Origin: Streptomyces antibioticus
GTDB lineage: Bacteria > Actinomycetota > Actinomycetes > Streptomycetales > Streptomycetaceae
NCBI RefSeq assembly: GCF_002019855.1
Contig: NZ_CM007717.1
Coordinates: 5,809,043 to 5,873,042, forward strand
Direction: 5' to 3'
DNA: 64,000 nt
Position numbers and translations under genes: made by a program. The first letter of the stretch is position 1. Each line of letters opens with the position of its first letter. Shown in pieces: positions 15,528 through 22,889 of this stretch. The notes under the pieces were generated by a model. It saw only the letters and a list, made by a program, of their open reading frames with translations. It was not told the DNA's origin and searched no databases.

Positions 15528-15542
15528 GAAAGGACCGCCCCA

Positions 15543-15722
15543 GTGACCCCGCGCTTCCGCAACGTCCGCCGCTTCGGTCCCGTACAGGTCGCCTCGTTCC
15601 TCGCCCGCGGCCGTAAGCGCCACTTGGCCGCCTGCACCGCGCCCCGCTGCGACTTCTCCGCCGAGTACGACAGCCGCGCCGCCGCCGAACTCGCCGCCCG
15701 TACCCACCGCTGCAAGGCCTGA
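15543..15722 (+). CDS. mobile element transfer protein, SpdA-like
   Basis: The 59-residue basic protein begins VTPRFRNVRRFGPVQVAS, with the cysteines of CTAPRCDFSAEYDSR and a final HRC that may bind zinc. Short proteins of this type, annotated as mobile element transfer proteins, lie beside the spd genes in most streptomycete AICEs. The GTG start follows AAAGGA. It is 15 bp downstream of the DUF2637 gene and clearly in the same operon. Confidence 0.8.
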   Translation: MTPRFRNVRRFGPVQVASFLARGRKRHLAACTAPRCDFSAEYDSRAAAELAARTHRCKA

Positions 15723-15736
15723 CAGGAGATCACGCC

Positions 15737-15892
15737 ATGGACGTTCCCCTCTGGTTCGCCGTGCTCGTCGTCGCCGTCCTCGGCATCCAGCTCGCCCGCC
15801 CGCCGTGGTGGCTCGTCGCCCTCCTGCTCCTCGGCGGCTACCTCGTCGCGAACAGCGTCCTCGCCCCCGCCGTCGCCGCCCTCCTCGACTGA
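15737..15892 (+). CDS. very small membrane protein, SpdC-like
   Basis: The 51-residue product is made of two hydrophobic helices (LWFAVLVVAVLGIQLA and WWLVALLLLGGYLVANSVLA) joined by RPPW. The ATG follows AGGAG. Tiny two-helix proteins occur in the spread loci of pSAM2-like elements. Name by position only; sequence is too short for a firm family call. Confidence 0.7.
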   Translation: MDVPLWFAVLVVAVLGIQLARPPWWLVALLLLGGYLVANSVLAPAVAALLD

Positions 15893-15911
15893 ACCTCTGA
15901 AGGGACCAGTC

Positions 15912-16217
15912 ATGTTGAAGCCCAAGTACCCGCCGCAGGACACTGCTCCGCCGCTGATCACCCCGGCCCCGGCCGCCTACAGCCCGGCGCCGTACAACCC
16001 GGCCCCCGCCCCGGTCCCGTCCGCCCCTGCCTCCAACCGGCCCACGGTCCAGCTCACCCCTGGCAGCCTGCTCACCCTCGCTGCCGGTGGTGGCGCCCTG
16101 GTCCTCGTCGTCGGCGCGGTCCTGGTCTCCATGCTCCTCGCCGTCGCCATCACCGCCGCTTCCGTGGCCGTCTGCGCGGTCACCGTCCGCTCGATCCTCA
16201 AGAGCGACCGCCGCTGA
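15912..16217 (+). CDS. SpdD-like spread protein
   Basis: This 101-residue protein has a Pro/Ala-rich N-terminal half (about residues 1-45), a long hydrophobic stretch (LLTLAAGGGALVLVVGAVLVSMLL and on, about 53-92) and a basic C-terminus RSILKSDRR. This is the usual shape of SpdD family proteins, which with the other Spd proteins assist intramycelial spreading. The ATG follows GAAGGGA. It ends the spd operon; the repSA promoter region follows. Confidence 0.8.
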   Translation: MLKPKYPPQDTAPPLITPAPAAYSPAPYNPAPAPVPSAPASNRPTVQLTPGSLLTLAAGGGALVLVVGAVLVSMLLAVAITAASVAVCAVTVRSILKSDRR

Positions 16218-16250
16218 CCTCACCTGTTCCGCAGCCCGGCTTGCCCACCC

Positions 16251-16268
16251 TGTCTAGCCCCCTGGACA
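16251..16268. promoter_or_regulatory. operator-like site O4 before repSA
   Basis: TGTCTAGCCCCCTGGACA is an inverted repeat around CCCC with one mismatch, 48 bp before the repSA start. It is the fullest version of the element's shared operator motif. Confidence 0.65.
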
Positions 16269-16315
16269 AGCCGGGCTGCTGCCCCAAGCTCCCGCCTCCA
16301 AGGAGGAACCCGCAC

Positions 16316-17683
16316 ATGCGCCCCGAGGCTCCCAACGGAGCCATCCGCCGACTGGCGGCCCTCGCCCTGCACGGCGACCTCAGCACCTACGCACACCAAA
16401 TCCAACGGCTCGGCGGCTGCGAGCGGCCCGTACGGATGGAAGGTCACCGCCTGGACGTCCACGCCGCGACCGGTGAAATCGTCCGTGAGGTCGCCGACAG
16501 CGACCTTCCCGCCGGACAGCTCCTCATCCGCTGCAACAACCGCCGCGCCACCAGGTGCGCTGCCTGCGCCGAGGTCTACCGCAAAGACACGTACCACCTC
16601 GTCACAGCCGGCCTGAGCGGCGGCAAGGGCATCGGCGCTTCTGTCGCCGCACACCCCCGCGTCTTCGCCACTTTCACCGCCCCCTCCTTCGGCCCCGTCC
16701 ACAACCGCCCCGGCGGCGGCCGCTGCCGCTGCGGACGCCTTCACCCTGACGGTGACCCCGCCCTCGGCACGCCCCTGAAGCCCGACCGCTACGACTACCG
16801 CGCCGCCGTGCTCTGGAACGCGCACGCCGGCGCCCTCTGGGCCCGCTTCACCACCTACCTCCGCCAACAACTTGCTTCCCGCGCGGGCATCCGCCGCTCG
16901 GAGCTCCGCGACTGCCTCAAGGTCTCGTACGCCAAGGTTGCCGAGTATCAGCGGCGCGGTGCGGTCCACTTCCATGCGGTGATCCGGCTGGACGGACCGG
17001 ACGGAGCCGAAGACACCCCACCCACCTGGGCCACCACCGAACTCCTCACCGACGCGATCCGCTCGGCTGCCCGCCTCGCCGAGACACCCGGCCCGGTCCT
17101 CGACGACCACGCCCACACCTTCCGCTTCGGGGAACAGCTCGACATCCGCCCCATCCGCTCCGCCGACTTCACCGGAGCCACCGACCTGACCAGCCGAGCT
17201 GTCGCCGCGTACATCGCCAAGTACGCGACCAAGGGTGCTGAAAGCGCGACGGGCACCCTGGACCGACCCATTCGCAACCCGATCACGGACCTCATCGGCG
17301 CCGAAGTCACCGATCACGCCCGTCAGTTGATCCTCACCTGCTGGCACCTCGGCGCCCTGCCCGAACTCGAAGACCTGCGTCTGCGCAAGTGGGCACACAT
17401 GCTCGGCTTTCGCGGCCACTTCTCGACCAAATCCCGCGCGTACTCCGTCACCCTCGGCGCCCTCCGCCAGGAACGAGCCGACCACAACGAAGCACTCACC
17501 CGCGAACGAGCCGCCGCAGCCGGTGACCCACTGCCCGACCCGGACACCGTCCTCATCCTTTCCCACTGGCGCTTCGCCGGCACCGGCCTGACCGCCGCAG
17601 AAACCCTGTTCGCCGCTTCGCGCCGACCCGACGACTCCGACACGGAAGGAGGCTCCACATGGACCGCCGACGAGACGAACTGA
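16316..17683 (+). CDS. repSA: RepSA-type replication initiator
   Basis: This 455-residue rolling-circle initiator is of the pSAM2 RepSA kind. An N-terminal zinc-like region (CNNRRATRCAACAEVYRKDTY) is followed by the HUH-type metal motif (AVHFHAVIRLDG, about residue 220) and the tyrosine segment AAYIAKYATKG that carries the candidate nicking Tyr. It nicks one strand at the element's double-strand origin. The ATG follows AGGAGG. An operator-like site lies in its promoter. Its last 25 bp overlap the excisionase gene, so repSA, xis and int form one operon, as in pSAM2. Confidence 0.9.
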   Translation: MRPEAPNGAIRRLAALALHGDLSTYAHQIQRLGGCERPVRMEGHRLDVHAATGEIVREVADSDLPAGQLLIRCNNRRATRCAACAEVYRKDTYHLVTAGLSGGKGIGASVAAHPRVFATFTAPSFGPVHNRPGGGRCRCGRLHPDGDPALGTPLKPDRYDYRAAVLWNAHAGALWARFTTYLRQQLASRAGIRRSELRDCLKVSYAKVAEYQRRGAVHFHAVIRLDGPDGAEDTPPTWATTELLTDAIRSAARLAETPGPVLDDHAHTFRFGEQLDIRPIRSADFTGATDLTSRAVAAYIAKYATKGAESATGTLDRPIRNPITDLIGAEVTDHARQLILTCWHLGALPELEDLRLRKWAHMLGFRGHFSTKSRAYSVTLGALRQERADHNEALTRERAAAAGDPLPDPDTVLILSHWRFAGTGLTAAETLFAASRRPDDSDTEGGSTWTADETN

Positions 17684-17853
17684 TGACCGTGCCGCAGATC
17701 CTCGCAGAGCTGGGCGGAGTCTCCCGTCGCACCTTCTACCGCTGGCGCGAACTGGGGCAGGCTCCGGAAGCGATCAAGCTTCCGAACGGCGAACTCCGCT
17801 TCTGGCGAAGTGACTTCACCTCGTGGCTCCACGGACTCGGGGAGGCGGCGTGA
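17659..17853 (+). CDS. xis: excisionase Xis
   Basis: This 64-residue MerR-like winged HTH protein reads MTVPQILAELGGVSRRTFYRWRELG followed by the wing LPNGELRFWRSDFTSWL, typical of AICE excisionases and MerR-like DNA-bending proteins. With Int it drives excision between the two att repeats. The ATG lies inside the end of repSA (preceded by GAAGGAGG) and its stop overlaps the Int start, so translation is coupled at both ends. Confidence 0.9.
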   Translation: MDRRRDELMTVPQILAELGGVSRRTFYRWRELGQAPEAIKLPNGELRFWRSDFTSWLHGLGEAA

Positions 17854-19256
17854 AGTCGCACGACGTGAAGGTGTGGGGCATCCGCAAGCGGCCGTACAAA
17901 ACCCCGTCGTACGACGTGCGCTGGAAAGTCGGCGATGTCCCTCCGTTCTCCGAGACCTTCCGTACAAAGGCACTCGCAGACAACTACCGCGCGAAGCTTC
18001 TCCGTGCTGCTCAGAAGGGCGAGGCATTCGACACGGAAAACGGTCTGCCGGACTCCATGGCACCGGTCAAAGAATCCCTCACCTGGTACGACTTCGCACG
18101 GGCGTACGTGGCCATGAAGTGGCCGCACGCGGCTCCGAACTCCCGCGACAGCCTGAACGAGACAATGACGCTGGTCACCACTCAGCTCCTGGGGGACCGG
18201 CCCGGTCGTCCGGCAGACGATGTGTTGCGGCGGGCCCTACGCGGCTGGGCCTTCGTCGTCCAGGCCGAGGGCGAGAACCCTCCGCCGGTGGACATCGCGA
18301 ACGCCCTCCGCTGGGTGGTCAAAGCCTCACTGCCGCTGACGACGCTGAAGAACCCGGCAGACATCCGCAGCGTCCTCGACTCGCTCAAGCTCACGCTTTC
18401 TGGTGCCCCGGCTGCTGCCGAGACAGTGAGGCGCAAGCGGGCTGTCCTCTTCAACGCTCTGGCCTACGCGGTCGAGCTGGGGGAGCTCCCGGAGAACCCG
18501 GTCTCGCTCGTGAAGTGGAAGCTGCCCAAGGTCACCAAGGAAGTAGACCGCCGAGTCGTGGTGAACCCCCGGCAGGCTGCCGAGCTCCTTGGTGCTGTCT
18601 CGTACGTTGGTGGCTACCGCCGGGCCCGTGGGCGACGCCTCGTCGCCCTCTTCGCCTGCATGTACTTCGGTGGGCTTCGGCCGGCGGAAGCCGTGGCCCT
18701 GCGTCGTCCGGACTGCACGCTGCCGGACACCGGATGGGGTTCGTTGATCCTGGAGAAGAGCCGTCCCACCGTCGGTAAGCGGTGGACCGGAACGGGGGAG
18801 GTGCACGACAACCGCGGCCTCAAGAATCGCCCCGCCAACGAGACCCGCATCGTTCCGATTCCGCCCCGCCTCGTCCGCATCCTCCTTGCGCACATCGACG
18901 AGTTCGGCACCGCCAAGGACGGACGGCTGTTCGCCAACGAACGCGGGGGAGTGGTCGCCTCGACCACCTACTGGCGCGTCTGGGATGAGGCGCGGCACCT
19001 GGCGCTCACCCCGGAGCAGGTGGCCTCGCCCCTCGCCGCCCGGCCGTACGACCTGAGGCACGCCGCGCTCTCCTCGTGGCTCAACGCCGGCGTCGACCCG
19101 ACCGAGGTTGCCGAGCGCGCGGGCAACAGTGTGGAGGTGCTCCTGAGCCGCTACGCGAAGTGCCTCGATGGTCGCCAAGACGTCGCCAACCGCCGGATCG
19201 CCGAACTCCTCGGCGAGGACGACGACCAGGAGGACGAGCCCGGCGGCCGGGCCTGA
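17850..19256 (+). CDS. int: site-specific tyrosine recombinase (integrase)
   Basis: In this 468-residue tyrosine integrase the N-terminal arm-binding region is followed by a SAM-like core domain and the catalytic domain: Arg277 in GLRPAEAV, the Arg403-His404 pair in RPYDLRHAAL, and Tyr435 in LLSRYAKCLDG. The first residue of the usual H-x-x-R box is Tyr here, as in many actinobacterial integrases. It recombines attP with the tRNA-Arg attB. The GTG start overlaps the Xis stop (GTGA). It reads toward the tRNA, 233 bp from the att repeat, leaving the arm site and two hairpins between them. Confidence 0.94.
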   Translation: MKSHDVKVWGIRKRPYKTPSYDVRWKVGDVPPFSETFRTKALADNYRAKLLRAAQKGEAFDTENGLPDSMAPVKESLTWYDFARAYVAMKWPHAAPNSRDSLNETMTLVTTQLLGDRPGRPADDVLRRALRGWAFVVQAEGENPPPVDIANALRWVVKASLPLTTLKNPADIRSVLDSLKLTLSGAPAAAETVRRKRAVLFNALAYAVELGELPENPVSLVKWKLPKVTKEVDRRVVVNPRQAAELLGAVSYVGGYRRARGRRLVALFACMYFGGLRPAEAVALRRPDCTLPDTGWGSLILEKSRPTVGKRWTGTGEVHDNRGLKNRPANETRIVPIPPRLVRILLAHIDEFGTAKDGRLFANERGGVVASTTYWRVWDEARHLALTPEQVASPLAARPYDLRHAALSSWLNAGVDPTEVAERAGNSVEVLLSRYAKCLDGRQDVANRRIAELLGEDDDQEDEPGGRA

Positions 19257-19295
19257 TCGCGACACACCTCCGACACATCCACCTGCGGCATGATG

Positions 19296-19319
19296 GCCCC
19301 TGGACTACGGTCCGGGGGC
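19296..19319 (+). terminator. terminator of the repSA-xis-int operon
   Basis: GCCCCTGGAC pairs with GTCCGGGGGC around a TACG loop (one G-T pair), 39 bp after the int stop, followed by TTCGTCGTTTTCTC. It is a good intrinsic terminator for the integration operon. Confidence 0.7.
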
Positions 19320-19364
19320 TTCGTCGTTTTCTCGGGCTGACCTGCGGAATCTGGCCCTACGGCC

Positions 19365-19384
19365 AGTCCACGCATAGTCCACAG
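19365..19384 (+). promoter_or_regulatory. probable integrase or Xis arm-binding site, int side
   Basis: AGTCCACGCATAGTCCACAG matches 18 of 20 bases of 1562-1581 and lies 105 bp before the att core. Same orientation and internal 11-bp repeat. Inferred arm-type recognition site of the recombination complex. Confidence 0.55.
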
Positions 19385-19431
19385 CCTCCGACATACAGCC
19401 GCTCCGAGCGGCATATGGCTGCACATACGCG

Positions 19432-19471
19432 AAGACCCCGCACTCAGCATCTCTGCTGGTCACGGGGTCTT
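19432..19471 (-). terminator. element-borne terminator now serving tRNA-Arg
   Basis: AAGACCCCG (19432-19440) pairs with CGGGGTCTT (19463-19471), with an inner CAGCA/TGCTG stem. It lies 18 bp beyond the tRNA 3' end and belongs to the element, so the element supplies a replacement for the terminator it displaced to 1368-1406. Confidence 0.7.
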
Positions 19472-19488
19472 TAGGCACCTCAGAAGGG

Positions 19489-19533
19489 GTGCCCCCGGCA
19501 GGATTCGAACCTGCGCACACGGCTCCGGAGGCC
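19489..19533 (-). repeat. attachment site repeat (att, integrase end)
   Basis: Identical over 45 bp to 1457-1501. It forms the 3' half of the functional tRNA-Arg, so integration restores a complete tRNA. Confidence 0.93.
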
Positions 19534-19561
19534 GTTGCTCTATCCCCTGAGCTACGGGGGC
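19490..19561 (-). tRNA. tRNA-Arg (anticodon CCG)
   Basis: This is a complete cloverleaf: 7-bp acceptor GCCCCCG/CGGGGGC, D-arm GCTC/GAGC, anticodon stem ACGGC/GCCGT with loop CTCCGGA giving anticodon CCG, and T-arm GCAGG-TTCGAAT-CCTGC. The discriminator is A and CCA is not encoded. It reads the Arg codon CGG, very common in this genome. The 5' half is chromosomal and the 3' half is supplied by the integrated element. Confidence 0.97.
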
Positions 19562-19714
19562 GTGTCGGCCGGTTGGTGTTGCTCGCGGCGACGGGTAGAA
19601 CACTACCAGCTTGGTCGGGGTGGTCATGAACGGGTTTCCGGGGGGTGTCCCCCGCACGGGGTGGAAGTGGGGAAAACCCGGACGCGGTGGCCGGTGCGGA
19701 CCTACTCTCGAGTT

Positions 19715-20161
19715 GTGTCAGGCGCGTCGGGCCGGGTGCTTGTTGTGGACGACAACAAGGTCATCCGGCAGCTGATCAGGGTCAATCTCGAGCTGGAGGG
19801 CCTCGAGGTCGTGACCGCATCCGATGGTGCCGAGTGTCTGGATGTCGTTCATCAGGTGCGACCGGATGTCGTCACCCTCGATGTCGTCATGCCTCGACTG
19901 GACGGTCTGCGGACCGCCGCTCGGCTGCGTTCCGATCCGAGGACGCGTGACCTTCCCCTCGCCATCATCAGTGCGTGTACGCAGTACGAGGTCGAGACCG
20001 GGCTCGAGGCCGGCGTTGACGCGTTTCTCTCCAAGCCGTTCGAGCCGCATCAACTTGTCGCCCTTGTCAAGCAGTTGTTGACCGAGGGGCGGTCAGGGAG
20101 TGGTGTCCTCGGGGGTGGAGGGCTTGGGCTCGCCGCCGGGCAGGGGGGTATCCCCGAATAG
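19715..20161 (+). CDS. stand-alone receiver-domain response regulator
   Basis: This is a single REC domain of 148 residues with the acidic pair in RVLVVDDNKVIRQL, phospho-acceptor Asp in TLDVVMPRLDGL, Thr/Ser switch in IISACTQYE and the conserved Lys in LSKPFEP, plus a Gly-rich tail. It has no output domain, so it acts by protein contact or as part of a phosphorelay. The GTG at 19715 is used; no Shine-Dalgarno is visible, suggesting a leaderless or near-leaderless message. No kinase lies next to it. It is the first core gene right of the tRNA. Confidence 0.85.
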   Translation: MSGASGRVLVVDDNKVIRQLIRVNLELEGLEVVTASDGAECLDVVHQVRPDVVTLDVVMPRLDGLRTAARLRSDPRTRDLPLAIISACTQYEVETGLEAGVDAFLSKPFEPHQLVALVKQLLTEGRSGSGVLGGGGLGLAAGQGGIPE

Positions 20162-20269
20162 GCGGCGCCCAGGCGGCTTCCTCCGCTCGCCTCACCCCCA
20201 CCGTCCACATCCCGGGACCACCCCAAACCGGCTCGCGTACCCACCCCCCTCCTCCCCTACGCTGGTCCC

Positions 20270-21283
20270 GTGACCCCCGTCGAGCTCTCCCGTACCGTGC
20301 TGGGCGCGGTGCGTCGTGCCGTGGATGCCGGAGAGCTCAGGGTCGCCGTACCCGAGCGGGTCGTCGTCGCGCCGCCCGGGGCCGGAGGCGTGGGGGACTA
20401 CGCCACCAGCATCGCCCTCCAACTCGCCCGGCCCGCCGGACAACCCCCCTTGCGCGTCGCCGAGCTGCTGCGGTCGCACCTCGTCGACGCCGACGGCATC
20501 GCCGGCGTCGAGATCACCGGGCCCGGCTTCCTCAACATCCGGCTCGATCAGAACGTTGGAACCGCGCTCGTGCGGCGGATCCTCGACGAAGGGGCGGCGC
20601 GGTACGGGCACAGTGACACCCTCGTCGGTCAGGTCTACGTGTTGCGTGTGCCGTACGAGATCCGTGCCGAGGTCGTCGCCGACGTGCTCGCCCGGATGGT
20701 CGCCTCGCAAGGAGCGCGAGTCGAGATCCAGCAGCAGGAGCTTCAAAAAGACGACACGCACGAGACCCTCGACGTCCGACCCGTCCCCGCCCCCCAAGAC
20801 CCCACCCCCCTCGGCCCCGACGCCGCCCGCTGGGCCCTGCTCCACCCCGCCCCGTCCGACCGGCCCCGTATCACCGCCGATCACCTCGTCCAGCGGGAGG
20901 TCAACCCCCTCTTCCGGGTCCGTTACGCCCACGCCCGCACCCGGGCCGTCGTTTGTAACGCCGCCGACCTCGGCATCGCCGTCGTGCCCGGACCCGAAGC
21001 GCCATTTCTTCCTCTTCTCACCGACTACCCCCGCATCCTCACCACCGCCGCCCCCCTCCCTCGTCTCCCCCGTGCCGACGCCATCGCCGCCCCCGCCCGC
21101 CTCGCGCGGCATCTGGTCGCCGTCGCCGACGCCGTACTCGATCTGCTCCCCGGCACCCTGCCCCGGGGGGACGAGAAACCCATGGCCGCCCACCGCGCCC
21201 GGCTCGCGCTCGCCGAAGCCGCCGGGACGGTGCTGGCCGGTGGCCTGTCCCTGCTCGGCATCGACGCACCCGACCATCTCTGA
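20270..21283 (+). CDS. nrtL: ArgS-related anticodon-binding protein without catalytic core
   Basis: This 337-residue protein has an N-terminal domain like the ArgS additional domain (TSIALQLARPAGQPPLRVAELL, GPGFLNIRL) and a C-terminal DALR-type helical domain (PARLARHLVAVADAVLDLL). The Rossmann aminoacylation core with HIGH and KMSKS signatures is absent, so it is not an arginyl-tRNA synthetase. It resembles the NrtL family found upstream of lysA in streptomycetes; its activity is not established to my knowledge. It begins the lysA-hom-thrC cluster, 23 bp before lysA, suggesting a link to amino acid supply or tRNA sensing. Confidence 0.8.
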   Translation: MTPVELSRTVLGAVRRAVDAGELRVAVPERVVVAPPGAGGVGDYATSIALQLARPAGQPPLRVAELLRSHLVDADGIAGVEITGPGFLNIRLDQNVGTALVRRILDEGAARYGHSDTLVGQVYVLRVPYEIRAEVVADVLARMVASQGARVEIQQQELQKDDTHETLDVRPVPAPQDPTPLGPDAARWALLHPAPSDRPRITADHLVQREVNPLFRVRYAHARTRAVVCNAADLGIAVVPGPEAPFLPLLTDYPRILTTAAPLPRLPRADAIAAPARLARHLVAVADAVLDLLPGTLPRGDEKPMAAHRARLALAEAAGTVLAGGLSLLGIDAPDHL

Positions 21284-21306
21284 GAGAGCTGAGAGAGCAC
21301 GCCCAG

Positions 21307-22698
21307 ATGAGCCGTTCCGCCCACCCCGCCGGGCCCCGCCACGCCGATGTCCTCCCCGAGGGCCACTACTCCGCACCGCCCGCAGACCTCAACGCGCTCG
21401 ACGCGAAGGTCTGGGCGCAGACCGTCAGCCGCGACGAGCACGGGGTCGTCACCGTCGGCGGTGTCGACGTCAAGGCGCTCGCCGAGGAGCACGGCACGCC
21501 CGCCTACGTCCTGGACGAGAGCGACTTCCGGGCCCGCGCCCGTGCCTGGCGCACCGCCTTCGGGGCCGACGCCGACGTCTTCTACGCCGGCAAGGCGTTC
21601 CTGTCCCGGGCCGTCGTGCGCTGGCTGCACGAGGAGGGGCTGAACCTCGACGTCTGCTCCGGCGGCGAACTCGCCACCGCCCTGTCCGCCGGGATGCCCG
21701 CCGACCGCATCGCGCTGCACGGCAACAACAAGTCCACGCAGGAGATCGAGCGGGCGATCCGCGCCGGCGTCGGACGGATCGTGCTCGACTCCTTCCAGGA
21801 GATCGTGCGGGTCGCGCACATCGCGCAGTCCCTCGGCAAGCGGCAGCGGGTGCAGATCCGGATCACCGTCGGCGTCGAGGCGCACACCCACGAGTTCATC
21901 GCGACCGCCCACGAGGACCAGAAGTTCGGGATCCCGCTGGCCGGCGGGCAGGCCGCGGAGGCCGTGCGGCGGGCGCTGAAGCTCGACGGTCTGGAGCTGA
22001 TCGGGATCCATTCCCACATCGGGTCGCAGATCTTCGACATGTCCGGCTTCGAGGTCGCCGCGCACCGGGTCGTCGGGCTGCTCAAGGCCATCCGTGACGA
22101 GCACGGCGTCGAGCTGCCGGAGATCGACCTCGGCGGCGGGCTCGGCATCGCGTACACGAGCGCCGACGACCCGCGCGAGCCGCACGAGATCGCCAAGGCG
22201 CTCACCGAGATCGTCACCCGTGAGTGTGAGGCGGCGCGGCTGCGGACGCCGCGGATCTCCGTCGAGCCGGGGCGCGCGATCGTCGGGCCGACGGCGTTCA
22301 CGCTGTACGAGGTCGGCACCGTCAAGCCGCTGGACGGGCTGCGTACGTACGTCTCCGTCGACGGCGGGATGTCGGACAACATCCGCACCGCGCTCTACGA
22401 CGCCGAGTACAGCGTGGCGCTCGTCTCCCGCACCTCGGATGCGCCCCCGATGCTCGCGCGGGTCGTCGGCAAGCACTGCGAGAGCGGGGACATCGTGGTG
22501 AAGGACGCGTTCCTGCCGGGGGATCTGGCGCCGGGCGACCTGATCGCCGTACCGGCGACGGGCGCGTACTGCCGGTCGATGGCGAGCAACTACAACCATG
22601 TGCCGCGGCCGCCGGTGGTCGTGGTGGCCGACGGTGCGTCGCGGGTGATCGTGCGCCGGGAGACGGAGGAGGATCTGCTGCGGCTCGACGTCGGGTGA
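21307..22698 (+). CDS. lysA: diaminopimelate decarboxylase
   Basis: This 463-residue fold-III PLP enzyme carries the Lys that holds PLP in DVFYAGKAF, the His-rich strand GIHSHIGSQI, the glycine loop DLGGGLGIAY, EPGRAIVGP, and the cysteine-containing active-site segment KHCESGDIVVKD. It converts meso-diaminopimelate to lysine, the last step of lysine synthesis, in the cytoplasm. Full length. It is close behind the ArgS-like gene and separated by 191 bp from hom. Confidence 0.96.
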   Translation: MSRSAHPAGPRHADVLPEGHYSAPPADLNALDAKVWAQTVSRDEHGVVTVGGVDVKALAEEHGTPAYVLDESDFRARARAWRTAFGADADVFYAGKAFLSRAVVRWLHEEGLNLDVCSGGELATALSAGMPADRIALHGNNKSTQEIERAIRAGVGRIVLDSFQEIVRVAHIAQSLGKRQRVQIRITVGVEAHTHEFIATAHEDQKFGIPLAGGQAAEAVRRALKLDGLELIGIHSHIGSQIFDMSGFEVAAHRVVGLLKAIRDEHGVELPEIDLGGGLGIAYTSADDPREPHEIAKALTEIVTRECEAARLRTPRISVEPGRAIVGPTAFTLYEVGTVKPLDGLRTYVSVDGGMSDNIRTALYDAEYSVALVSRTSDAPPMLARVVGKHCESGDIVVKDAFLPGDLAPGDLIAVPATGAYCRSMASNYNHVPRPPVVVVADGASRVIVRRETEEDLLRLDVG

Positions 22699-22706
22699 GC
22701 GAACGG

Positions 22707-22742
22707 CCCACAGGAAACCCCACAGGAAACCCCACAGGAAAG
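22707..22742 (+). repeat. 12-bp tandem repeat after lysA
   Basis: Three copies of CCCACAGGAAAC (last base G in the third) begin 8 bp after the lysA stop. Such short arrays can vary in number between strains. Confidence 0.85.
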
Positions 22743-22799
22743 CCCGGGGGAAATCTTTCGTCCCGGCGGGCCGTGGAAATGAAATACATGTCTCACGAT

Positions 22800-22866
22800 C
22801 CGGACCAAGGGCAGAAACTGCGGTCCGGTGAGTGAGACTGGACCAACCGTACTGGACCAGCCGTAG
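22800..22866 (+). promoter_or_regulatory. hom leader with hairpin and 14-bp direct repeat
   Basis: CCGGACC (22800-22806) pairs with GGTCCGG (22822-22828), and ACTGGACCA-CCGT occurs twice in tandem just before the hom start. This could be an operator or an attenuator for the threonine branch. No leader peptide is evident. Confidence 0.35.
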
Positions 22867-22889
22867 ACGGTATGAGGAAACGAGGTCGG

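Larger units (their letters stand above)
1457..19533. mobile_element. actinomycete integrative and conjugative element (AICE), pSAM2/SLP1 type
   Basis: An 18-kb element is bounded by 45-bp direct repeats of a tRNA-Arg 3' half, with the integrase gene next to the intact tRNA. The backbone runs, in the pSAM2-like order, FtsK-like transfer protein, Spd spread proteins, RepSA-type initiator, excisionase, integrase. AICEs excise, replicate as circles by RepSA, and move between mycelia as double-stranded DNA pumped by TraSA. The left 7 kb is cargo with different base composition. No GntR-type KorSA or NUDIX Pif gene is evident; their place is taken by an HTH/PP2C/GHKL cluster. All backbone genes look intact, so the element may be functional. 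Confidence 0.92.

Noticed and set aside
20270..21283. Truncated arginyl-tRNA synthetase (pseudogene)
   Set aside because: The frame is intact, both flanking domains are well kept and the gene type is conserved before lysA, so it is a distinct protein rather than a broken argS.
22699..22889. CRISPR-like array or T-box in the hom leader
   Set aside because: Repeats are only 12-14 bp in direct tandem without spacers, and no T-box consensus is present.
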